Assembly (NCBI GenBank): GCA_964385695.1
Contig: CAYLQA010000012.1
Coordinates: 4,620 to 68,619 of the forward strand
DNA length: 64,000 nt
Direction: 5' to 3'
Origin: CAYLQA01 sp964385695
GTDB taxonomy: Bacteria; Desulfobacterota; Desulfobulbia; Desulfobulbales; Desulfurivibrionaceae
Made by a program: the position numbers and the translations under genes. Shown in pieces: positions 35,426 to 43,461 of this stretch (positions are counted from its first letter, which is position 1; the number at the start of each line of letters is the position of its first letter). A model generated the notes under the pieces. The model saw nothing but the letters and a program-made list of their open reading frames with translations, was not told the origin of the DNA and searched no databases.

Positions 35426-37114
35426 TTAATCGCGTGTCAAATGGCGATACTTGATGCGGTGGGGTTGATCGGCCTCGGCTCCAAGCCTGGATTTACGATC
35501 CTCCTCATACTCGGAATAATTGCCGTCATACCAAACCACCTGGCTGTCTCCTTCAAAGGCGAGAATATGGGTGGCGATGCGATCGAGGAACCAGCGATCA
35601 TGGCTGATCACCACGGCGCAACCGGCAAAATTTTCCAAGGCCTCTTCCAAGGCGCGCAGGGTGTTGACATCAAGATCATTGGTGGGCTCATCAAGGAGGA
35701 TAACGTTTGACTCCTCCTTCAAAATGCGCGCCAGGTGCACCCGATTGCGCTGACCACCGGACATGAGGCCGACCTTTTTCTGCTGCTCGCTTCCTGAAAA
35801 GTTAAAACGGCCCACATAGGCGCGGGAGTTCATCTCCCGGTTGCCAAGAGTCACGGTCTCCTGCCCCTCGGTGATGGCCTGCCAGATGGAATCTTCCGGG
35901 TTGAGCACATCGCGGCTCTGATCCACATAGCCGAGCTTGACGGTATCACCCAAGGTAATGGAACCCGAGTCCGGCTGCTCCTGGTCGGTGATGAGTTTAA
36001 ACAGGGTGGACTTACCCGCACCGTTGGGGCCGATCACCCCGACAATGCCGCCCGGCGGCAGGGTAAAACTGAGATTTTCATAAAGCAGGCGGTCGTCATA
36101 GCCCTTGCTCACGCCGTTAAGCTCGATAACCTTCTTACCCAGGCGCGGTCCGGGAGGAATATAGATCTCAAGATCCTTGGTCCTTTTTTCGCCCTCGTTG
36201 CCGAGCAGATCCTCATAGGCCTTGATCCTGGCCTTTGATTTGGCATGGCGCCCCTTGGGGCTCATTTTGATCCACTCCAACTCGTGCTGCAGGGTCTTTT
36301 GCCGTTTTGTATCGGCCTTTTCCTCATGGGCCAGTCGCTTTTCCTTCTGCTCCAGCCAAGAGGAATAATTGCCCTTCCAGGGAATCCCCTTGCCCCGGTC
36401 CAGTTCCAGAATCCAACCGGCCACGTTATCAAGGAAATAACGATCATGGGTTACGGCGATGACCGTACCCTCGTAGCGCTGCAAATGCTGCTCCAGCCAG
36501 GAGACGGTCTCGGCATCCAGATGGTTGGTGGGCTCATCAAGAAGCAAAATATCCGGTTTTTTGAGCAGCAAACGGCAGAGCGCAACCCGGCGGCGCTCAC
36601 CACCGGAGAGCACATTGACCTGGACATCACCGGGCGGGCACCGCAGTGCATCCATGGCCATCTCCAGGCGGGCATCCAGATCCCAGGCCCCGATGTTGTC
36701 CAGCTTTTCCTGCACCTTGCCTTGGCGGGTGATGAGGTTGTCCATCTCATCGTCGCTCATGGGCTCGGCAAACTTATTGTTGATCTCCTCAAACTCGGCC
36801 AGAAGATCCACGGCCTCCTGGGCGCCCTCCTTGACAATATCAAGTACGGTCTTGCCATCCTCAAGCTCGGGCTCCTGCTCAAGCAAACCCACGGTAAGGC
36901 CGGGTGAGATATGGGTCTCGCCGTTGAACTCCTTGTCCACCCCGGCCAGAATCCGCAAGAGGGAAGATTTACCAGAGCCGTTCAGGCCCAGGACACCGAT
37001 CTTGGCGCCGTAAAAATAGGAAAGGCTGATATCTCTTAATATGGGCTGTTTCTCATAAAACTTGGAAACCTTGACCATGGAATATATGACTTTATTCGGC
37101 TCGTCGTTGCTCAT
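35426..37114 (-). CDS. ettA: Energy-dependent translational throttle ABC-F protein EttA
   Basis: 562 residues, close to family length. A soluble tandem ABC ATPase that binds the ribosomal E site and gates elongation according to ATP/ADP. Domain 1: Walker A GLNGSGKSS, signature LSGGERRRVAL, Walker B DILLLDEPTNHLD. The arm insertion of EttA is present within domain 1 (about 95-145: AQEAVDLLAEFEEINNKFAE). The linker (about 245-320) has the basic RLAHEEKADTKRQKTLQHEL. Domain 2: GPNGAGKST, MSGGQRNRVHL, DEPTNDLD. It ends soon after domain 2, without the Uup coiled coil. Confidence 0.95.
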   Translation of the reverse strand: MSNDEPNKVIYSMVKVSKFYEKQPILRDISLSYFYGAKIGVLGLNGSGKSSLLRILAGVDKEFNGETHISPGLTVGLLEQEPELEDGKTVLDIVKEGAQEAVDLLAEFEEINNKFAEPMSDDEMDNLITRQGKVQEKLDNIGAWDLDARLEMAMDALRCPPGDVQVNVLSGGERRRVALCRLLLKKPDILLLDEPTNHLDAETVSWLEQHLQRYEGTVIAVTHDRYFLDNVAGWILELDRGKGIPWKGNYSSWLEQKEKRLAHEEKADTKRQKTLQHELEWIKMSPKGRHAKSKARIKAYEDLLGNEGEKRTKDLEIYIPPGPRLGKKVIELNGVSKGYDDRLLYENLSFTLPPGGIVGVIGPNGAGKSTLFKLITDQEQPDSGSITLGDTVKLGYVDQSRDVLNPEDSIWQAITEGQETVTLGNREMNSRAYVGRFNFSGSEQQKKVGLMSGGQRNRVHLARILKEESNVILLDEPTNDLDVNTLRALEEALENFAGCAVVISHDRWFLDRIATHILAFEGDSQVVWYDGNYSEYEEDRKSRLGAEADQPHRIKYRHLTRD

Positions 37115-37252
37115 CTGCTCCGCTCCTTGTCTGTTGAAAATTGCTCAGATGTGAGGGCCAAAATAGCATAAAGAGTCATTCTGGTCACTGTGAAAAAACA
37201 AGCCCTGCCCGTGTAAGGAAAAAAGGCGGGTAAAGGTAAAAAAGAGAGTTAG

Positions 37253-37426
37253 CCCGCATATTTCACAAAGATCATCGCGAGAGGCCGGGAAGTGCTGTGG
37301 GTACAAGGCACGCGCCGGAAAACACCCGCAGGCATACTGGCAGTATGTCGAGGATGTTTTTCAAGCGTAACGCAGGAGACGCGGTGCTTAGCGGCTTCGC
37401 AGCAGATCGCTTGTGAAATATGCGGG
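37253..37426. repeat. Inverted-repeat-bounded element (family F) abutting the GGDEF stop codon
   Basis: A 16-bp perfect inverted repeat, CCCGCATATTTCACAA at 37253-37268 and its complement at 37411-37426, bounds about 140 bases. The right arm ends one base before the stop codon of the GGDEF gene. No gene is supported in 37115-37426. Confidence 0.7.
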
Positions 37427-38644
37427 TTAGGAGGCCACCTGGTTGCGGCCTGCGTTTTTGGCTTTATACAATGCCTTATCCGCAGCCTTGAGTACGGCAA
37501 AGGGCTTATCCTTGCGCCGCCTTTCGGCAACGCCGATGCTGATGGTGACCGAGACTTTTTTCTTGGAGCCCCAGGCCTTTTTGCCACGTTTTGTTTTTTT
37601 CCTGGGGCGCGATGCACTGCGGAGGCTGAACCCGGAGGCAGCCACAACCTTGCGTACCTCTTCAAGGTGGGGCAAGACCTCCTCAACGGATTTACCGGGA
37701 AAGAGGATGGTAAACTCCTCACCACCATAGCGAAATGCTCTGCCCCCGCCGCCCACGGCCTTGAGCTTGGCCGCCACCATGGCCAGCACCTGATCCCCAA
37801 CATCGTGGCCGTAGCGATCGTTGAACTTCTTAAAAAAATCAATATCCAGCATGGCAACGCTATAGGAATTACCCAATTTGACCATGGCCTCAGTCAAAGC
37901 CCGGCGGGCAGGCAGGGTGGTCAGCTCATCACGAAAGGCCATGGAATGGGCCGATTCAAAGCCGCCGATGATCAGGATCAGCCCGGCCACGGAAAAATAG
38001 ACCGTGGCCGGCAATCCCGGTTCGGCAGCAAAGATTGCCACCTGCCCGGCCACCAAGGCCCAGAATAATCCATGCTCAAGAGGATCTCGATTACGGGCAA
38101 AACGGTGAAACAGCAAAATGAGGGCAAGCCCGTTTAGGGCCAGGGCAGGGCTGCTCACCTCGACATCCAACAGAGGAACAACAACAGAATATGACCTAAT
38201 AAAATCAACAACCTGCCCACCATAGGTCGGATAGAGCAGTCCGGCTGCGACCGGCTGTAACAGGAGAAATGAAAAACGCAAAATACCGGTCAGGGTCAGG
38301 ATGCCCCGCTCCTGTTGCCAACAGAGGAGCATGAAGTTAAAGGGCAGCAGAATGGTCGCCATATGAAAGACATAGCGGGTCAGGACAAGAGAGGCATCAT
38401 CGCCGCCGGTAAAACGAAAAAAAAGCTGGTCGACAATCACCAGGCACAGCACGCCAAAGAGCAATCTGCTGCGGTTAAAACGCCAGCCAAAGAGCAGGGC
38501 CACCACCGCAACAATGTAGGGGTAGGCCCAGGCAAACTCCAACAGCAGGGTGGCGGCGTCTTCAATACGCATGGCCACCAAGGCCGCTGCCAAAATCACC
38601 CCGCCGGGCATGAGGTATGTCATGAGGGTGCGCAGAAAAATCAT
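37427..38644 (-). CDS. Membrane diguanylate cyclase (GGDEF)
   Basis: 405 residues from the ATG at 38644; an upstream TTG would place the start inside a repeat arm. The first half has about seven hydrophobic helices (for example MPGGVILAAALVAM, YIVAVVALLFGW, ILRFSFLLLQPVAAGLLY). The second half (about 235-405) is a GGDEF domain: DELTTLPARRAL, VAMLDIDFFKKFNDRYGHDVGDQVL and the active-site variant RYGGEEF. I do not see the RxxD inhibitory site before it. It makes c-di-GMP from GTP. The end ALYKAKNAGRNQV is typical. It is near the riboswitch-controlled HD-GYP gene. Confidence 0.93.
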   Translation of the reverse strand: MIFLRTLMTYLMPGGVILAAALVAMRIEDAATLLLEFAWAYPYIVAVVALLFGWRFNRSRLLFGVLCLVIVDQLFFRFTGGDDASLVLTRYVFHMATILLPFNFMLLCWQQERGILTLTGILRFSFLLLQPVAAGLLYPTYGGQVVDFIRSYSVVVPLLDVEVSSPALALNGLALILLFHRFARNRDPLEHGLFWALVAGQVAIFAAEPGLPATVYFSVAGLILIIGGFESAHSMAFRDELTTLPARRALTEAMVKLGNSYSVAMLDIDFFKKFNDRYGHDVGDQVLAMVAAKLKAVGGGGRAFRYGGEEFTILFPGKSVEEVLPHLEEVRKVVAASGFSLRSASRPRKKTKRGKKAWGSKKKVSVTISIGVAERRRKDKPFAVLKAADKALYKAKNAGRNQVAS

Positions 38645-38655
38645 AAAGAAGAGGG

Positions 38656-38747
38656 TAACGCAAAGGCGCAAGGGCGCAAAGTTAAATCCTCTTAAAAAAG
38701 GGCTGATCCATTTTTTATTGCTTTGCGACTTAGCGTCTTCGCGTTAA
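38656..38747. repeat. Inverted repeat filling a divergent intergenic region (family E)
   Basis: Left arm (38656-38681) begins TAACGCAAAGGCGCAAGG and the right arm (38721-38747) ends GCGTCTTCGCGTTAA. The arms are imperfect inverted copies. The element occupies almost all of the 111 bases between the GGDEF gene and the ferredoxin-nitroreductase, so their promoters must lie in or overlap it. Confidence 0.7.
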
Positions 38748-38755
38748 AAAGCTGT

Positions 38756-39658
38756 ATGCAACATTCCATCCCCGTATCCATAGACCAAGGCAAATGCACA
38801 GGCTGCGGCCTCTGCGTTGATATCTGCCCGGACCGCACCCTGAGCCTGGATGACAAGGCCCATGTCACCGGACAAAAATGCCTGGTCTGCGGCCACTGCC
38901 TGGCAGTATGTCCGGCTGAGGCAATCAGCATCGAACAGGCAATGCAATCCCTCAACTTTGCTACCTTTGAAGAGAAAATGGAGCCCCTTGCGTTCGGCAA
39001 GGGAGACACGGCAGAACTGGTGCGGCTCATGCGCTCCCGCCGTTCCTGCCGCAGCTACACCGAGCAAGAAGTGCCACGGGAAATACTGGAGGACCTGGTC
39101 AAGGTCGGCACCACCGCCCCCTCGGGCACCAACAGCCAGAAATGGACCTTTACCATCCTGCCTCATCGCAGGGCCGTGGTAAAATTAGGGGATCTGGTTG
39201 GGGGATATTTCAAGAAACTCAATAAACTGGCAGCCAACCCCTTGCTACGGGGCGGACTCAAACTCATCGGCAAACCAAGCTTGGCTAACTACTATAATAG
39301 GTATTACAGGACCATCGGGACAGGCCTGAAGGAATGGGAGGAACAGGGCATCGACCGCCTCTTCCACGGAGCAACCGCCGCCATAGTGGTCGGCGCTGGG
39401 CCAGGAGCCAGCTGCCCCATGGAAGACGGTATGCTCGCCACCCAAAACATCCTCCTCGCCGCACACACCATGGGCCTGGGCAGTTGCCTTATTGGTTTTG
39501 CCGTTGCTGCAATGGAAAAGGAGAACTCCATCAAGACGGTCATCGGCATACCAGGGCAGGAACCAGTATATGCGGTCATCGCCCTGGGATACCCGGCGGT
39601 GAAGTACCAGCGGCTGACGGTACGTAAGGATGCCGCTCCAAGATGGAGCCACGGATAG
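38756..39658 (+). CDS. Nitroreductase with N-terminal 2[4Fe-4S] ferredoxin domain
   Basis: 300 residues from the ATG at 38756; the open frame reaches further up only into the repeat. Residues about 9-65 carry two CxxCxxC-x3-CP clusters (CTGCGLCVDICP and CLVCGHCLAVCP). Residues about 85-300 are an FMN nitroreductase domain (LMRSRRSCRSYTEQEVPREI, GTTAPSGTNSQKW, GLGSCLIGFAVAA, ALGYPAVKYQR). The fusion suggests a reductase fed electrons through its own ferredoxin domain; the substrate is unknown. Divergent from the GGDEF gene. Confidence 0.92.
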   Translation: MQHSIPVSIDQGKCTGCGLCVDICPDRTLSLDDKAHVTGQKCLVCGHCLAVCPAEAISIEQAMQSLNFATFEEKMEPLAFGKGDTAELVRLMRSRRSCRSYTEQEVPREILEDLVKVGTTAPSGTNSQKWTFTILPHRRAVVKLGDLVGGYFKKLNKLAANPLLRGGLKLIGKPSLANYYNRYYRTIGTGLKEWEEQGIDRLFHGATAAIVVGAGPGASCPMEDGMLATQNILLAAHTMGLGSCLIGFAVAAMEKENSIKTVIGIPGQEPVYAVIALGYPAVKYQRLTVRKDAAPRWSHG

Positions 39659-39668
39659 GTCGCCCCGG

Positions 39669-41057
39669 TTATAAGACTTCTCGAAACCCCTCCTGTCCCT
39701 GCAAGGCATGCCAGCGAAGGAAAAGATCCACACATTCAGGGCAAAGCTGGGTCCCGCTGACCTCTTTGATGATCTGCAGGACCTTGTCCGTTCCAAGCCC
39801 GGCCCGGTACGGACGATCGCTGATCATGGCATCATAGGTATCTGCCACCGCAGTCACCCTTGCCCAAAAAGGGATCTCTTCCTTAGCCAAACAATGGGGA
39901 TAACCATTGCCGTCATAGCGTTCATGGTGATGCATCACGATGGGGATGACTTTCTTTAAACTGGGGATCGCCTTGAGAATGCGCGCACCCTCTTCCGGGT
40001 GCTGCTGAATCTGCTCGAACTCCTCTTCGGACAGCCGCCCCTGCTTGCGCAGGATGAGATCACTCACCCCGATTTTACCTATATCATGCAGTTTTGCCCC
40101 TATGGCGAGCGTATCCGGGTCCACATCGTCCACCCCATACAGCTCCGCCATCCCCCGGACGATCGCGGCCACGGAGTCCGAATGGCCACGGGTGTACTTG
40201 TCCCGCGCCTCCAGGGCGCTGACCAGGGACGTGATGCTGCCTAAGAGCAGATTACGCTCCAGAGTCATGTACTCCTTTTCGCTGAGCAGGAGTTTGAACT
40301 GGTCGGAGAGAATACGCTCGACGATGATGGACAACTCGTCCATATTAAATGGCTGGGCCAGGTAGGCGTCCGCCCCCTTCTGGATGATCTTGCGCACATG
40401 GCGCTTGCCTTCGATGGAACTCATGGCAACAAAAGGAATAGCATGCAGTTCCGCATCACCCTTGACCGCCTCGCACAGAGTGTAGCCGTCCATCTCCGGC
40501 ATCTCGATGTCGCTGAGGATCAGGTCGACCTGCTCTTCGCGCAGGATGCGCCAAGCCTCTACCCCGTTTTCCGCCCGCAGGACCTGAAAACCATTCTGCA
40601 ACAGGTGCCGGGCCACCATGGTCAGGACCACAGGCGAATCCTCGACCACCAGGATTTTCTTGTTCTGAACAAATGCGGAACGACAGAGAAGGCGTTCGAC
40701 ACAATCGGTGAACTCATCATGTGCATCTGACTTGGAGATATGAGCGGCGGCCCCGGCATTCAGTGCCTTTTCCACATGCTCGTCCCCGTCAAACTGGCTG
40801 ACCATGATGATGGGGATGCCCCGCAGTTTCTGGTCTTTTTTCACCTCCCTGCAGAAGGTGATGCCGTCCATCACCGGCATATCATGATCCGTGATAATCA
40901 GGTCCATGGGCGTGCCGTTACGGGCCAGATCCAGGGCCTCCTGTCCGTCACCCGCCTCATAGATCTCCGGCTCGAGGTGACGCAAAAGGATGCCCAGACT
41001 TTTACGGATAAATGGCTGATCATCGACAATAAGAATCTTTTGAGAAGACGTTCCCAC
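39669..41057 (-). CDS. REC-REC-HD-GYP c-di-GMP phosphodiesterase
   Basis: 462 residues from the GTG at 41057, preferred because AAAGGAAAG lies upstream and the receiver starts at once (VGTSSQKILIVDDQ); an ATG at 41117 is an in-frame alternative. Receiver 1 (about 7-125) has Asp in LIITDHDMPVMDG and receiver 2 (about 140-260) has DLILSDIEMPEMDG. The HD-GYP domain (about 285-455) has KLHDIGKIGVSD, the metal-binding MHHHERYDGNGYP and VTAVADTYDAMISDRPYR. All expected catalytic residues are present, so it should hydrolyse c-di-GMP. It is preceded by a c-di-GMP-I riboswitch and terminator, giving likely feedback by its own substrate. Confidence 0.93.
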   Translation of the reverse strand: MGTSSQKILIVDDQPFIRKSLGILLRHLEPEIYEAGDGQEALDLARNGTPMDLIITDHDMPVMDGITFCREVKKDQKLRGIPIIMVSQFDGDEHVEKALNAGAAAHISKSDAHDEFTDCVERLLCRSAFVQNKKILVVEDSPVVLTMVARHLLQNGFQVLRAENGVEAWRILREEQVDLILSDIEMPEMDGYTLCEAVKGDAELHAIPFVAMSSIEGKRHVRKIIQKGADAYLAQPFNMDELSIIVERILSDQFKLLLSEKEYMTLERNLLLGSITSLVSALEARDKYTRGHSDSVAAIVRGMAELYGVDDVDPDTLAIGAKLHDIGKIGVSDLILRKQGRLSEEEFEQIQQHPEEGARILKAIPSLKKVIPIVMHHHERYDGNGYPHCLAKEEIPFWARVTAVADTYDAMISDRPYRAGLGTDKVLQIIKEVSGTQLCPECVDLFLRWHALQGQEGFREVL

Positions 41058-41082
41058 TCGCTTTCTTTCCTTTCCCCTCACA

Positions 41083-41133
41083 TTAGCGGCCAGCAGTACA
41101 GGTTGGCTGGTTCCCATACTCTGAAATACCCAT
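41083..41133 (-). CDS. Possible 16-residue leader peptide
   Basis: ATG at 41133 with AAGGA about eight bases upstream, reading MGISEYGNQPTCTAGR and then TAA. It lies between the riboswitch terminator and the GTG of the HD-GYP gene, overlapping the alternative ATG at 41117 in another frame. Its stop is 26 bases before the GTG, which would allow translational coupling. No other support. Confidence 0.25.
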   Translation of the reverse strand: MGISEYGNQPTCTAGR

Positions 41134-41171
41134 ATGCGATTCCTTGACAAAATATGTTCGGCCCAAAACAT

Positions 41172-41207
41172 AAAAAAGGCCCATCTCCGATACCGAAGAT
41201 AGGCCTT
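41172..41207 (-). terminator. Riboswitch-controlled terminator
   Basis: Minus-strand hairpin with arms AGGCCTATCT and AGATGGGCCT around TCGGTATCGG, followed by TTTTTT. Its TCTTCGGTA (41191-41199) is exactly complementary to TACCGAAGA (41228-41236) at the 3' edge of the aptamer, so aptamer folding and terminator folding can be coupled through an alternative pairing. Confidence 0.8.
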
Positions 41208-41227
41208 CCTCATTCCTGTGCGGATCC

Positions 41228-41300
41228 TCTTCGGTAGCCCGGCCGCCAACATGTGGCCCGTGGCTTTGCGTCCCCAGGTCGCCCCGGGTTTGCCTTTATC
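41228..41300 (-). promoter_or_regulatory. c-di-GMP-I (GEMM-I) riboswitch aptamer
   Basis: On the minus strand the conserved blocks occur in order: GGCAAACC (41287-41294), GGGACGCAAAGCC (41262-41274), CGGGCC, and GGCCGGGCTACCGA near 41231-41243. The tetraloop-like hairpin between the first two blocks is CCCGGGGCGACCTGGGG. This matches the GEMM-I consensus closely. The terminator lies just downstream, and the controlled gene encodes an HD-GYP phosphodiesterase. Confidence 0.92.
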
Positions 41301-41317
41301 GGAGTAATTTTGTCGTC

Positions 41318-41346
41318 TTTTTAGCATCTATCCGAGTGATAGGCAA
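41318..41346 (-). promoter_or_regulatory. Possible promoter of the riboswitch transcript
   Basis: Minus-strand TTGCCT (41341-41346) and TAAAAA (41318-41323) with 17 bases between; each matches four of six consensus bases. The start would be close to the 5' edge of the aptamer. Confidence 0.4.
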
Positions 41347-41535
41347 TACTTGAAAAATACGGGGTCTCGTCACTTCAACCGATGCCACCCCTTACAAGGA
41401 CTGGGAATTTGTCCTTAAAAAATGGCCTAAAAAATTTGCGAATTGCCAAAAGAAACGTTTGCCTTTACCCTTTTTCTATTGAGTAATTTTATTTACTTCA
41501 AAAAAATCATATAAATTCCCGTGAGATAACCGAAC

Positions 41536-41715
41536 ATGGACGATCGCATTAACGAACTGGAAACCCTGGCAGCCTTCCAGGAAAAAACAATTGAAGATTT
41601 GAACGAAGCCCTGCGCTCACAGCAGGAACAGCTTGACAAGCTGGAGGAGGAATTATTGCGGGTCAATAAACTCCTAAAAAAGATACTGATGCAGTTTGAA
41701 CACGGACAGGCGTAA
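41536..41715 (+). CDS. slyX: SlyX family protein
   Basis: 59 residues, MDDRINELETLAAFQEKTIE at the start, then LNEALRSQQEQLDKLEEELL, RVNKLLKKILMQ and a short tail. The start and the heptad-rich, all-helical coiled coil are the SlyX pattern. The cellular role of SlyX is not established. The ATG is at 41536; the gene is 91 bases before the XPB-like helicase, with a repeat in between. Confidence 0.85.
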   Translation: MDDRINELETLAAFQEKTIEDLNEALRSQQEQLDKLEEELLRVNKLLKKILMQFEHGQA

Positions 41716-41725
41716 AAAGATATCA

Positions 41726-41795
41726 GCCACGAAACCCACAAAAGTACACGAAAAAAAAGAATAGAATTTTAGTGTTCTTTCGTGGATTTCGTGGC
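41726..41795. repeat. Inverted repeat, family C copy 1
   Basis: Left arm starts GCCACGAAACCCACAAAAG and the right arm ends TTTCGTGGATTTCGTGGC, imperfect inverted copies with a short A/T centre. Longer copies at 47601-47759 and 55836-56027 contain another repeat in their centre. Confidence 0.7.
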
Positions 41796-41806
41796 AAAAA
41801 AATCTC

Positions 41807-43156
41807 ATGCAATCATCCCTCACATTAACGGTCGGCTCCCAGGCCTTTTTAAGCGGGGCATCGCAGAGCCTGCTTGATGCCCTGAAAAAGCAGCTGACCA
41901 TTGATAATCCCAAGTACCAGGATGCCAAGAAGTATGGGCGCTGGATGGGCAAAAAGCTCAAGCCCCATCTCTACTATTATAAAGAGACCGGCAAGGGAAT
42001 CCGCTTTCCGCGGGGCTATGCCAACCATGCCATTTTGCTCTGCCGCAAGTTCATGAAGCAGGACCCGCATGTTATTGATGAGAGAAAGGAACGTGCGCCC
42101 ATTGATCTTTCCTTTCGGGGCGAGTTGCGGCCATACCAGGAAGAAGCAGCCCAGGCCATCATGGGGCGGGAGTTCGGGGTGCTTGAGGCGGGCACCGGCT
42201 CTGGCAAAACCGTTATTGCCCTGGCTATCATCGCCCAGCGCAAACAGCCCACTATCGTCCTGGTCCATAATAAGGAGCTGCTCTACCAGTGGGCGGAACG
42301 GGCTGAGAATTTTCTGGATGTTGAGGTGGGCCTGGTGGGGGATGGTCATTTTGATATCAAACCGCTGACCATTGCCATTGTTAACACGGCCCGCAACCGG
42401 CTTGATGAACTGCCGCACCATTTCGGCCAGATCTGCGTGGACGAATGCCATCGGGTGCCGGCCTCGCTCTTTACCGATGTGGTCACGGCCTTTGATTGCC
42501 GCTACCTCCTTGGCCTCTCCGCCACCGCCTTTCGCCGGGATGGACTGACCAAGCTGATCTATATGTACCTTGGCGACAGGGTGCACCAGGTACCGACCCA
42601 GGATCTGCATGCCAGCGGCGCCATTCTCCAGCCCGACTTTATTCAGCGTGCTACAGAGTTCCGCTATGTATACCGCGGCAATTACCAGGCCCTGATGAAA
42701 TCGCTGACAAAAAACAAAGGTCGCAATCAGCTCATTGTTGAAGATATCGTCAAGGAGACAGGCGAGACTTCTGGCACCATTCTGGTGGTGAGCGACCGGG
42801 TCAAACATTGCGAGGAACTGGCCAAACTCCTTATAAAAGATGGTCATCAGGCGGCGATCCTCACTGGACAGACACCGGCTGATGAACGGTCTAAACTGGT
42901 GGACTCCATCCGCAAGGGCGAGGTCAAGGTGCTCATCTCCACGGTACAGCTCATTGGCGAGGGTTTTGATTGCCCGGATCTGCAAACCCTTTTTCTCACC
43001 ACCCCCATCAAATTCACCGGTCGCCTCTTGCAGGTGGTGGGCCGCATCCTCCGCCCAGCCACGGGCAAAAAACCCAAGGTCTATGATTATGTAGACCCGG
43101 TGGGCGTACTCTCTTCATCGGCCCAATCCCGCTGGCTGACCTTTCAGAAAAAGTAG
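41807..43156 (+). CDS. Superfamily 2 helicase, XPB/RAD25-like
   Basis: 449 residues. After an N-terminal region of about 100 residues (ALKKQLTIDNPKYQDAKKYG, RWMGKKLKPHLYYY), the helicase core begins LRPYQEEAAQAIM. Motif I is AGTGSGKT, motif II VDECHRV (DECH), motif III LSATAFR; lobe 2 ends with QVVGRILRPATGKKPKVYDY. It lacks nuclease or methylase domains, so it is a stand-alone ATP-dependent DNA translocase or helicase of the ResIII/XPB group. The specific role is unknown. Confidence 0.87.
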   Translation: MQSSLTLTVGSQAFLSGASQSLLDALKKQLTIDNPKYQDAKKYGRWMGKKLKPHLYYYKETGKGIRFPRGYANHAILLCRKFMKQDPHVIDERKERAPIDLSFRGELRPYQEEAAQAIMGREFGVLEAGTGSGKTVIALAIIAQRKQPTIVLVHNKELLYQWAERAENFLDVEVGLVGDGHFDIKPLTIAIVNTARNRLDELPHHFGQICVDECHRVPASLFTDVVTAFDCRYLLGLSATAFRRDGLTKLIYMYLGDRVHQVPTQDLHASGAILQPDFIQRATEFRYVYRGNYQALMKSLTKNKGRNQLIVEDIVKETGETSGTILVVSDRVKHCEELAKLLIKDGHQAAILTGQTPADERSKLVDSIRKGEVKVLISTVQLIGEGFDCPDLQTLFLTTPIKFTGRLLQVVGRILRPATGKKPKVYDYVDPVGVLSSSAQSRWLTFQKK

Positions 43157-43195
43157 GGAATACCCTGCTCCGCTTAACAAACAATGCGCAGACCC

Positions 43196-43256
43196 TGTAG
43201 GAGCCATTTTAATGGCGATTGAGAGGCCTTTCCTCTCGCCATTAAAAAGCTCTTAC
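43196..43256. repeat. TGTAGGAGC repeat, family B copy 1
   Basis: Left unit TGTAGGA followed by a 6-bp hairpin GCCATT-TT-AATGGC and GAT. The right unit is a decayed inverted copy ending GCTCTTAC. It lies in the 305-base gap 43157-43461 before the porin gene; the rest of that gap is AT-rich leader with no gene. Confidence 0.7.
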
Positions 43257-43461
43257 TGCCGCAGTATTTCAGAAATCTGCTCCAGAACCAACCATCGAAA
43301 AGGCCCACCCGAAACTCCATTAAAACGATAGGTACTCCTACCCATTTTTTGCCCTTTAATTTTCTTTTGAAAAATGGTAAATGTCGCAGTCCGTACAAAA
43401 ATGAACCTAAATTCATTATTTTGTATGATCACGAACAATTTTTTGGAAGGAGAATGGAGAG

